NCBI GenBank assembly: GCA_030611515.1
Contig: JAUWPQ010000009.1
Coordinates: 1 to 36,505 of the forward strand
Direction of reading: 5' to 3'
DNA length: 36,505 nt
Origin: Planctomycetota bacterium
GTDB lineage: Bacteria; Planctomycetota; Planctomycetia; Pirellulales; Thermoguttaceae
The notes under the pieces were generated by a model. That model searched no databases and was not told the origin of the DNA. It saw only the letters and a list, made by a program, of their open reading frames with translations. Below are positions 16,014 to 22,449 of this stretch, in pieces. How positions within the stretch are numbered: the stretch's first letter is position 1; every line of letters starts with the position of its first letter. The position numbers and the translations under genes were made by a program.

Positions 16014-16061
16014 GTTCCCATGCTCCGCGTGGGAACGCACTGCCCCGACGCTCCGCGTCGG
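16014..16061. repeat. REP-like unit
   Basis: GTTCCCATGC-N3-GCGTGGGAAC (16014-16036) and CCGACGC-N3-GCGTCGG (16045-16061), in the same orientation as the copy at 15936. It ends just before the GGGAGG ribosome site of the gene at 16077. Confidence 0.85.
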
Positions 16062-16076
16062 CGGGAGGTTTACGAA

Positions 16077-16454
16077 ATGAATCTCATCCATCCACTTTTC
16101 GCCGCTTCGAGTTGGCCGATTGCGGTGATATTAGCCGTGCCGGTCTTCATTGTGTTGTTTGGCCTGGCGTATTTCTTTGCCCAGACTACGCTGCAAAGAT
16201 TGTCCAACCTGATGCTTGGTACAATCGGTTCGATTGTCACCCTGTTCGTTTCGGGGTGGTATATCTTCAATGCGTCTCGAATACCACCGCTACGACAAGA
16301 CGATTTGATACCGATAGTAATTCCCACGGCATTGGCCGTCGGCGCCGCGGTCGGAGTTGCGTTGTCGGTTCTTTTACGCAAAGGTTTCACGTTGCTTTTT
16401 CGCAGGTATGCCAAGGAGAAAGCTTCGCCTCAAGATTCATCCAATAAAACTTAA
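16077..16454 (+). CDS. Small membrane protein of unknown function
   Basis: 125 residues from the ATG at 16077, which has GGGAGG eight bases upstream. Three hydrophobic segments are visible: about 10-37 (WPIAVILAVPVFIVLFGLAYF), 45-66 and 82-102. A Lys/Arg-rich C-terminal tail suggests a cytoplasmic end. I recognise no family. The gene is bracketed by REP-like units on both sides: 16014-16061 ends 16 bp before it and 16455-16506 starts directly after its TAA. It may therefore be a host gene trapped between REP copies rather than part of the element. Confidence 0.6.
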   Translation: MNLIHPLFAASSWPIAVILAVPVFIVLFGLAYFFAQTTLQRLSNLMLGTIGSIVTLFVSGWYIFNASRIPPLRQDDLIPIVIPTALAVGAAVGVALSVLLRKGFTLLFRRYAKEKASPQDSSNKT

Positions 16455-16506
16455 CCTCGTTCCCACGCTCCGCGTGGGAACGCACTGCCCCGACGCTCCG
16501 CGTCGG
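16455..16506. repeat. REP-like unit directly upstream of the transposase
   Basis: CCTCG then GTTCCCACGC-N3-GCGTGGGAAC (16459-16481) and CCGACGC-N3-GCGTCGG (16490-16506). It starts at the base after the stop codon of the membrane-protein gene and ends 11 bp before the RAYT start codon. Confidence 0.88.
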
Positions 16507-16517
16507 AGAACGACCGC

Positions 16518-17051
16518 ATGACCAGAACCCGCTACAAAATCCACGAGACCGCATACCCGCACTTCCTAACGTGTACCGTCGTGGGTTGGGTTCCGGTCTT
16601 CACACGGATGGAAACCGTCGAAATCGTCCTGGACTCGTGGCGCTTTCTCCAGGATAATGATCGGCTCACGTTGTTCGGCTACGTGATCCTGGAAAACCAT
16701 TTGCATTGGATTGCCTCGGCCGAAGACTTGGCGAGACAGATCGGCGAGTTCAAGTCTTTCACGGCTCGCAGAATAATCGACCTGCTAGAAGCACGGAACG
16801 TGAAACCGCTGTTGCGGCAATTTGAACACCTGAAAGCAAAGCACAAGACCGACAGCGACCATCAGTTTTGGCAGGAAGGCAGCCATCCGCAGATGATCGA
16901 GAGCGACGAGATGATGCGGCAGAAGTTGGAGTATATCCATAATAATCCGGTCGTGCGCGGATTCGTTGATGATCCCACGCACTGGCGATATTCTAGTGCG
17001 CGGAATTATGCGGGGCAGGCCGGGTTGATTCCGGTTACTACCGAGTGGTGA
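16518..17051 (+). CDS. REP-associated tyrosine transposase (RAYT)
   Basis: Y1 HUH transposase-like enzyme related to IS200/IS605 TnpA. RAYTs recognise and nick REP palindromes and are thought to spread them. The 177-aa protein has the HUH motif His61-Leu-His63 in the context GYVILENHLHW, and the catalytic tyrosine Tyr139 in the family motif YIHNNPV (139-145). WRYSSARNY near the C-terminus is also typical. No terminal inverted repeats of a classic insertion sequence are present. Instead the gene is flanked by one REP-like unit on the left and two inverted units on the right, the usual REPtron layout. It looks intact and may be active. Dispersed copies of the same palindromes occur elsewhere in this window. 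Confidence 0.92.
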   Translation: MTRTRYKIHETAYPHFLTCTVVGWVPVFTRMETVEIVLDSWRFLQDNDRLTLFGYVILENHLHWIASAEDLARQIGEFKSFTARRIIDLLEARNVKPLLRQFEHLKAKHKTDSDHQFWQEGSHPQMIESDEMMRQKLEYIHNNPVVRGFVDDPTHWRYSSARNYAGQAGLIPVTTEW

Positions 17052-17207
17052 GAGTTGTACGCATGGACGCGGACGCGGAGCGTCCGGGCAGTGCGTTCCC
17101 ACGCGGAGCATGGGAACGAGGTTACATAGAGAGTTGTACGCATGGACGCGGACGCGGAGCGTCCGGGCAGTGCGTTCCCACGCGGAGCGTGGGAACGAGG
17201 TTAAAGG
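17050..17207. repeat. Tandem 79-bp duplication carrying REP-like units
   Basis: Two direct copies (17050-17128 and 17129-17207) each contain GGACGC-N3-GCGTCC and GTTCCCACGC-N3-GC(A/G)TGGGAAC, inverted relative to the units on the left of the transposase. The first copy begins inside the RAYT stop codon. The second ends just before the NikR ribosome site. The copies differ mainly at one stem base, so the duplication is recent. Confidence 0.85.
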
Positions 17208-17213
17208 TAAAAA

Positions 17214-17624
17214 ATGTCCCAAATAATCCGTTTTTCCGTTTCCCTGGAAGACGATCTGCTCGAGCAGTTCGACCGTTACTGCAAGCAAGAGAAGTTTGCC
17301 ACCCGTAGCGAGGCGATCCGGCAACTGTTGCGGGATACGTTGACAAAACAGGCGTGGGCCGAGGAGTCGCGCGACGCCGCCGGCACGCTGACGCTGGTTT
17401 ACGACCACCACCGCCCGCAGTTGCGCGATCAACTGATGGACATCCAGCACGAGAACACCGACCTGATCGTCTCGACGCTGCACGCCCATCTGACGCACGA
17501 TCTTTGCCTGGAGGTGATCGTGTTGCGTGGCCCCTCGTCTCGGCTGCAAAAGATCGCCTCCCGGTTGCGCGGGCTGAAGGGCATCTTCAAGGGGGAGTTG
17601 GTCATAGCCAACGCCAAGCGGTAG
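17214..17624 (+). CDS. nikR: Nickel-responsive regulator NikR
   Basis: Ribbon-helix-helix transcription factor that binds DNA when loaded with Ni2+ and usually represses nickel uptake genes. The N-terminal RHH domain (IIRFSVSLEDDLLEQFDRYC, then TRSEAIRQLLRD) is followed by the ACT-like metal domain. All four high-affinity nickel ligands are present: His79, His90, His92 and Cys98 (E. coli His76, His87, His89, Cys95). Length 136 aa is normal. The ATG at 17214 follows AAAGGT closely. No nickel transporter is in the window; the nearest nickel-related gene is larC, 1.3 kb upstream and on the same strand. The gene is separated from larC by the RAYT/REP block. Confidence 0.93.
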   Translation: MSQIIRFSVSLEDDLLEQFDRYCKQEKFATRSEAIRQLLRDTLTKQAWAEESRDAAGTLTLVYDHHRPQLRDQLMDIQHENTDLIVSTLHAHLTHDLCLEVIVLRGPSSRLQKIASRLRGLKGIFKGELVIANAKR

Positions 17625-17670
17625 TCGGGTTGTCCGCGGGGGGTAATGTGCCTACAATGACGCCTGCCTC

Positions 17671-17804
<134 letters not shown>

Positions 17805-17827
17805 AAGCCCCCATTTTGCCCGCATAA

Positions 17828-18997
17828 ATGTCAGACCGCACTACCAACGTCGCCGTGCTGGGATCGACCGGAAGCATCGGTCGGAGCACCTTGGAGGTGA
17901 TCGCCGCTTCCAACGGGTCGATGCGGGCGGTGGCCCTGTCGGCATACGCAAACACGGAACTGCTCCTCGAACAGGCGCGCTCCGTCGGTCCCAGGGCAAT
18001 CGCCGTGACCGATCCGGCGGCGGCCGAGCGGCAGGATTGGACCGCGCTGCCAAAAGACATCGAATTGCTCGTCGGAGCCGAGGGGGTTTTGCGGCTCGTG
18101 GCCGACCAGGGCGTGGACATCGTCGTTTCGGCCATCGTCGGCAGCGCCGGACTGCGGAGCACCTGGGCGGCGTTGGAGGCGGGCAAAACCGTCGCGCTGG
18201 CCAACAAGGAGAGCCTCGTGGTCGGCGGGCCGCTGATGACACAGCTCGCACGGCGAAAAAACGCGAAAATTATCCCCGTCGATAGCGAACACAGCGCCGT
18301 GTTCCAGGCCTTGCAGGCAGGGCGGCGGGAGGAGGTCCGCCGGGTGGTGCTTACCGCCAGCGGCGGGCCGTTCCGAACCTTTACCCCGGAACAACTGGCA
18401 CAAGTCACCGTGGCCGACGCCCTGGCCCATCCAACTTGGGCGATGGGACCGAAAATAACGGTCGATTCGGCCACCCTGATGAACAAGGCCCTGGAGATAA
18501 TCGAGGCCCGATGGTTGTTCGATCTGCGTGCCGACCAGATTTCCGTGGTGATTCACCCGCAGTCGATCGTCCATTCGATGGTAGAATATATGGACGGTTC
18601 GGTCATTGCCCAGCTTAGTCCGCCGGACATGAAGCTGCCGATCCAGTACGCCTTGACTTGGCCGCATCGTCGGGAGGGTGTGGCGGCGAAGTTGGATTGG
18701 GGCCGGGCGATGGAGTTGCGTTTCGAGCCGCCCGACTTCGAGCGGTTCGACGCGCTGCGGTTAGGGCTGGAGGCGGCCGCGGCCGGCGGCACCGCCGGTG
18801 CGGTCATCAATGGGGCGAACGAAGCCGCCGTGGCCGAGTTCCTCGACGGCCGGTTGGGGTTTCACCAGATCGTACCCGCCTGCCGAAGCGTCTTGCAAAA
18901 CCATAATTTCAATCCCAATCCCAGTCTGGAGCAGGCGCTCGAGGCCGACGGTTGGGCACGCCAGGAGGTGCTGCGTTGGAGTATGCAATCGGTTTGA
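17828..18997 (+). CDS. dxr: 1-deoxy-D-xylulose 5-phosphate reductoisomerase
   Basis: Second enzyme of the MEP isoprenoid pathway: NADPH-dependent conversion of DXP to 2-C-methyl-D-erythritol 4-phosphate. Landmarks are the NADPH motif GSTGSIG (residues 12-18), ANKESLVVGG, the metal/substrate motif PVDSEHSAVFQ, the flexible-loop region HPTWAMGPKITVDSATLMNKALEIIEA, and the C-terminal GAVINGANEAAVAEFL. The 389 aa length is normal. The start has no clear Shine-Dalgarno. The 3' end overlaps the start of rseP by 22 bp, so the two are likely translated from one transcript. Confidence 0.97.
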   Translation: MSDRTTNVAVLGSTGSIGRSTLEVIAASNGSMRAVALSAYANTELLLEQARSVGPRAIAVTDPAAAERQDWTALPKDIELLVGAEGVLRLVADQGVDIVVSAIVGSAGLRSTWAALEAGKTVALANKESLVVGGPLMTQLARRKNAKIIPVDSEHSAVFQALQAGRREEVRRVVLTASGGPFRTFTPEQLAQVTVADALAHPTWAMGPKITVDSATLMNKALEIIEARWLFDLRADQISVVIHPQSIVHSMVEYMDGSVIAQLSPPDMKLPIQYALTWPHRREGVAAKLDWGRAMELRFEPPDFERFDALRLGLEAAAAGGTAGAVINGANEAAVAEFLDGRLGFHQIVPACRSVLQNHNFNPNPSLEQALEADGWARQEVLRWSMQSV

Positions 18998-21144
18998 CCG
19001 TCGTGATTCTGTTGGGCGCCTTCGGGCTGGGATTCGTGATCTTCGTCCACGAGTTGGGCCACTTCCTGGTCGCAAAGTTCTGCGGCGTAAAGTGCGAGAA
19101 GTTCTATTTAGGTTTCGACATCGCCGGGCTGAAAATCTGCAAGTTCCGCTGGGGCGAGACCGAGTACGGCATCGGCATCCTCCCCTTGGGCGGATACGTC
19201 AAAATGCTCGGCCAGGAAGACAACCCCGCTAAAATCCGCGAGGAGATGGAACGGGCCAAGCAAAGGGGCGAGGGGCTGGAGATGGGGGACAAGGGACGAG
19301 GGCTGGCCGCTTCAGCGGCCAGTGAAGAGAGATCAGAAGTCAGAGGTCAGGGGTCAGAAGTCAGAGGTCAGGAGTCGGAGGTCAGGAAATCAGAAGACCC
19401 CGAAACCCCCGCCTACGATCCCCGCAGCTTCCTGGCCCAAAGCGTACCGAAACGGATGGCCATTATTTCGGCGGGCGTGATTATGAATTTGATCTTCGCC
19501 TTCCTGATGGCCGTGGTGGCATTCTGGATCGGAGTCGAACAGCCGCTTTGCGTAGTTGGCACGGTGCTTTCGGGTGAAGCCGCGTGGCAGGCCGATCTGC
19601 GGCCGGGCGACGTGATACTCGAAATCAACGGCCGGGAAATGCGTCAATTCCGCGATCTGAACACCGCCATCCAGCTTGGCGACATAAACGTCGGCGACAG
19701 CGTGTCGCTGGTGGTGCGCCGGCCGGGGGTCGAAAAACCATTCACGGTGAAGGCAAAGCCCGACCGTTCGCGCGGAGCATTCCTCCTCGGCATCACCGGC
19801 GGTTACACCACGCGGCTGATAGAGAATCGAAAAACATGGCTCGTGCATAAGCGGCATCCCGTGTTGCCCGGTTCGGCGGCCGATCGGGCGGAGCCGGCGC
19901 TGCGCAACGGCGACAAAATCGTGCAAATCGACGATACGCCCATCGACAACTACGCACAAATCGCGGTCGAATTGACGCGAAAGGTCGACGTGCCGATCAC
20001 AGTGACCGTCCAGCGCGCCGTGGTGGGCACGGATGGCAAACCGACCGGCAAAACGGAGCGAGTGACCAGCGTCGTGCCGCCCAATCCGATGTGGGATTTA
20101 GGGGTGGTCATGAAGCTGGGCAACGTCATGGTGGTCCAGGTAGATTCGCCCGCCGCGGGCGCGGAGATCGTGCCCGGCGATAAAATCCAAGACCCGGCCG
20201 GCGATCCGATGCTTCTGCCCGATTGGCTGCGGCGACGCGCCGGCGAAACGGTCGATCTGACGATCCAACGAAAAGGGACCGAGGAGCAGAGCGCCGTTCC
20301 GGTGCGGCTGCGTCGGCCGATGTATTACGCTCCCCCGGCAACCAATAGTCCGGTATCGTCGTCGGCGTTGGGTGTCGCTTATCGGATCCTCAATCGGGTC
20401 GATCGAGTCATCGAGGGAAGCGCGGCCGCGGTGGCCGGTCTGCAGCCGGGAGACCTGGTCACGCATGCCAAGCTGATCCCGCCGGACGATGAAACACTCG
20501 AAAAACTGGGACTCAAGGGACAGGCGACGGAAGAGGTGAAGTTCGGCGAGAAAAAATGCAGTTGGCCCTGGTTGATCAGCCTGTTGCAACAATTGGCGCC
20601 GGGCACCAAAGTCGAATTGACCGTCCTCAGGCAAGACAAGGAGGAAATCACCGTCGAACTGACGCCGGTCGAATCCGACGACTGGTTCAACCCGAAGCGT
20701 GGATTTCGGTTCGAGAATATGTCGTTCGAGCGCAAGGCGGAGTCGCTCGGCGACGCCATTGCCCTGGGCGGACAAGAAACGCTCGACTCGCTGACGATCG
20801 TCTTTCGCAGCGTCAAGGCGATCAGCACTAATCGAGTTTCGCCGCGCGGACTTGCCGGACCAGTGATGATCGTCAAGATAATCCTGCAGAAGGCGGACGA
20901 AGGCCCCGCCAAGCTGCTGTTGTTCCTTACGTTGCTGAGCGCCAATCTCGCGGTGCTCAACTTCCTGCCCATCCCGGTGCTCGACGGCGGACATTTCGTC
21001 CTGCTGGCCTACGAGGGCATCCGCGGCAAGCCCGCCAACGAACACGTGCAAACCGTGTTGGCCTACATCGGCCTGGCCTTGATCCTAGCGCTGATGGCAT
21101 GGGTCTTGGGCCTCGACCTCGGCCTGATCCCGCGGCATGGGTAG
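18976..21144 (+). CDS. rseP: RseP-type site-2 membrane protease with in-frame repeat insertion
   Basis: Intramembrane zinc metalloprotease that cleaves membrane-bound regulators such as anti-sigma factors. A TTG start at 18976 is favoured because AGGAGG lies 8 bp upstream; an ATG at 18952 without a site is the alternative. HELGH (residues 25-29) sits in the first membrane helix. PDZ-like segments follow (LRPGDVILEINGREM, ALRNGDKIVQIDDTPI, LQPGDLV). NFLPIPVLDGGH near the C-terminus holds the third zinc ligand Asp. At 722 aa it is much longer than E. coli RseP (450), partly through extra PDZ-like regions. Residues about 97-141 are encoded by a composite repeat (19264-19396), giving three 7-residue units (SEVRGQG, SEVRGQE, SEVRKSE). 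The insertion lies between the first helix region and ETPAYDPRSF, where a loop is expected. Confidence 0.93.
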   Translation: MEYAIGLTVVILLGAFGLGFVIFVHELGHFLVAKFCGVKCEKFYLGFDIAGLKICKFRWGETEYGIGILPLGGYVKMLGQEDNPAKIREEMERAKQRGEGLEMGDKGRGLAASAASEERSEVRGQGSEVRGQESEVRKSEDPETPAYDPRSFLAQSVPKRMAIISAGVIMNLIFAFLMAVVAFWIGVEQPLCVVGTVLSGEAAWQADLRPGDVILEINGREMRQFRDLNTAIQLGDINVGDSVSLVVRRPGVEKPFTVKAKPDRSRGAFLLGITGGYTTRLIENRKTWLVHKRHPVLPGSAADRAEPALRNGDKIVQIDDTPIDNYAQIAVELTRKVDVPITVTVQRAVVGTDGKPTGKTERVTSVVPPNPMWDLGVVMKLGNVMVVQVDSPAAGAEIVPGDKIQDPAGDPMLLPDWLRRRAGETVDLTIQRKGTEEQSAVPVRLRRPMYYAPPATNSPVSSSALGVAYRILNRVDRVIEGSAAAVAGLQPGDLVTHAKLIPPDDETLEKLGLKGQATEEVKFGEKKCSWPWLISLLQQLAPGTKVELTVLRQDKEEITVELTPVESDDWFNPKRGFRFENMSFERKAESLGDAIALGGQETLDSLTIVFRSVKAISTNRVSPRGLAGPVMIVKIILQKADEGPAKLLLFLTLLSANLAVLNFLPIPVLDGGHFVLLAYEGIRGKPANEHVQTVLAYIGLALILALMAWVLGLDLGLIPRHG
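19264..19396. repeat. Composite heptamer/palindrome element inside rseP
   Basis: Degenerate heptamers AGGGGCG, AGGGGCT, GGAGATG, GGGGACA, AGGGACG (19264-19298) are followed by the palindrome CTGGCCGCTTCAGCGGCCAG (19303-19322). A second array (19331-19396) of RRTCAGR units then repeats about nine times. The palindrome is identical to that at 2328-2347. The array has no stop in any plus-strand frame and keeps the rseP frame open. Confidence 0.88.
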
Positions 21145-21158
21145 CGTGGAGAAAACCT

Positions 21159-21186
21159 GGTGGGTCTGCGCTACGCTTGACCCACC
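21159..21186. repeat. Hairpin GGTGGGTC...GACCCACC at a gene 3' end
   Basis: An 8-bp stem with a 12-base loop between the rseP stop and the convergent membrane-protein gene. Its loop supplies the TAG stop of the minus-strand gene (21171-21173). It could serve as a bidirectional terminator, but no T-run is present. Confidence 0.6.
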
Positions 21187-21602
21187 CTACTTTCTTGCGC
21201 CACCCTGCTTTCCAGTCCCATGCTGTTCTTTTCTTGCTCGAACAGTTCCTTCACCGACGGGCGGACCAGGACGATGATCGTAAACACACCCAGCACCGTG
21301 CCGAAGGGGATGAAAACGCACAGAATGGCGGCCATCACCAGACAGAAAGTGTATCGCCTGCGTCGGGCGAGGTTCCGCCCGGCAATGAACACACACACCG
21401 CTATCGTCCAGCCCGCCAGGATGAAGAAGCCCGCGAAAGCGACCATAAAAGCAACACGAAACCGCATGGTTTCCTCGGCAAACAACATCAGCAAGCCGAA
21501 AGTGAAATGAATGATGGGAAAGCAAGCGAACAGCGCCGCCAGGCCTCCCACGACGTAGTGAAAGATCGACAGCAGCCGCAGGTGTTCGAGATCCTGGTTC
21601 AT
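21171..21602 (-). CDS. Small four-helix membrane protein of unknown function
   Basis: 143 residues starting MNQDLEHLRLLSIFHYVVGG. Four hydrophobic segments are visible (about 14-30, 32-42, 47-72 and 85-112). I recall similar proteins, with the same N-terminus, as widespread but uncharacterised in planctomycetes. The last residues (SRVAQE then SRVGQA) come from two near-identical 18-bp units (about 21174-21209), and the stop lies in the hairpin at 21159-21186. It is divergent from phoU. Confidence 0.75.
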   Translation of the reverse strand: MNQDLEHLRLLSIFHYVVGGLAALFACFPIIHFTFGLLMLFAEETMRFRVAFMVAFAGFFILAGWTIAVCVFIAGRNLARRRRYTFCLVMAAILCVFIPFGTVLGVFTIIVLVRPSVKELFEQEKNSMGLESRVAQESRVGQA

Positions 21603-21631
21603 GGCGTCCTCCGTTGAAATACGCCTCTATT

Positions 21632-21662
21632 TTGACAAAGGATGGGGATACGTCAATACAAT
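21632..21662 (+). promoter_or_regulatory. Possible promoter for phoU
   Basis: TTGACA (21632-21637) and TACAAT (21657-21662) with a 19-bp spacer, 73 bp before the phoU start. The boxes are strong but the spacing is 2 bp longer than ideal. Confidence 0.35.
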
Positions 21663-21735
21663 CGCTCTTGCCATTTCTCCCCCGCCGGGGTATGGTATTC
21701 ATCGTAAACGGCGGCGGAACCAACGAGGAGCGACC

Positions 21736-22398
21736 ATGCCGGTTCACTTGCAGCGGGAAATCGAGCGGCTCAAGAAAGACATCCTCGCCCTGTGCGCGAT
21801 CGTCGAGGAACAGGTGCAGAACGCGGTCCAGGCACTGTTGGAGCGGGACGTCGATCTGGCCAAAAACGTCGAGGGGCGCGACGAAGAAATCGACCGCCGC
21901 GAGGTCGAGGTCGAGGAAGAATGTCTGAAAATCCTTGCCCTCCACCAGCCGGTGGCCATCGACCTGCGGTTCATCGTCTCGGCATTGAAGATCAACAACG
22001 ATCTGGAGCGGATCGGCGATCTGGCGGTGAACGTGGCGAAAAAAGCCGTCTCCTTCGCCGCTGAATCGCCGATGGAAATCGCCTTCGACATCGCCGGCAT
22101 GTGGCGGAAGACCCAGTCGATGCTCCGCGACAGCATCGACGCGCTGGTGAACCTCAATAGCTCCCTGGCTGCCGACGTCTGCGCCCGCGACGACGAAGTG
22201 GACCGGATCAAGCGCGAGATACGCGTCGGGATTGAGGAGCAGATCCGCCGCGAGCCGGACAAAGTCCGCCCCTTGCTGCGGCTGCTGGCCGTCTCCCGCA
22301 ACCTCGAGCGGATCGCCGACTGCGCCACGAACATCGCCGAGGACGTGATCTACATGGCCGAGGGGCGCATCGTCCGGCACAACAAGCTGGATTTTTAA
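21736..22398 (+). CDS. phoU: Phosphate regulatory protein PhoU
   Basis: Metal-binding helical protein that links the PstSCAB phosphate transporter to the PhoR/PhoB system. From the ATG at 21736 (GAGGAG five bases upstream) the protein is 220 aa, with two PhoU repeats. The repeats contain DLRFIVSALKINNDLERIGDLAVNVAKKA (about 77-105) and LLRLLAVSRNLERIADCATNIAEDVIYM (about 180-207), each with the E-R-I-x-D metal-binding helix. Pst and Pho genes are not in the window, so this copy is separated from the usual operon. Transketolase follows after 51 bp on the same strand. Confidence 0.95.
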   Translation: MPVHLQREIERLKKDILALCAIVEEQVQNAVQALLERDVDLAKNVEGRDEEIDRREVEVEEECLKILALHQPVAIDLRFIVSALKINNDLERIGDLAVNVAKKAVSFAAESPMEIAFDIAGMWRKTQSMLRDSIDALVNLNSSLAADVCARDDEVDRIKREIRVGIEEQIRREPDKVRPLLRLLAVSRNLERIADCATNIAEDVIYMAEGRIVRHNKLDF

Positions 22399-22449
22399 CC
22401 GACCACAGTCGCGGAGCGTTTCGGCCTTTACTCCCAACATTCTTGGATC

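Noticed and set aside
17050..17207. Possible CRISPR array from the direct repeats
   Set aside because: There are only two copies, with no unique spacers and no cas genes. The unit is an internally palindromic REP duplication.
16785..17549. Long minus-strand frame across the RAYT and nikR genes
   Set aside because: It contains peptides such as LRVGTHCPDAPR and FPRSAWER that are translations of REP palindromes. Genuine genes lie on the other strand.
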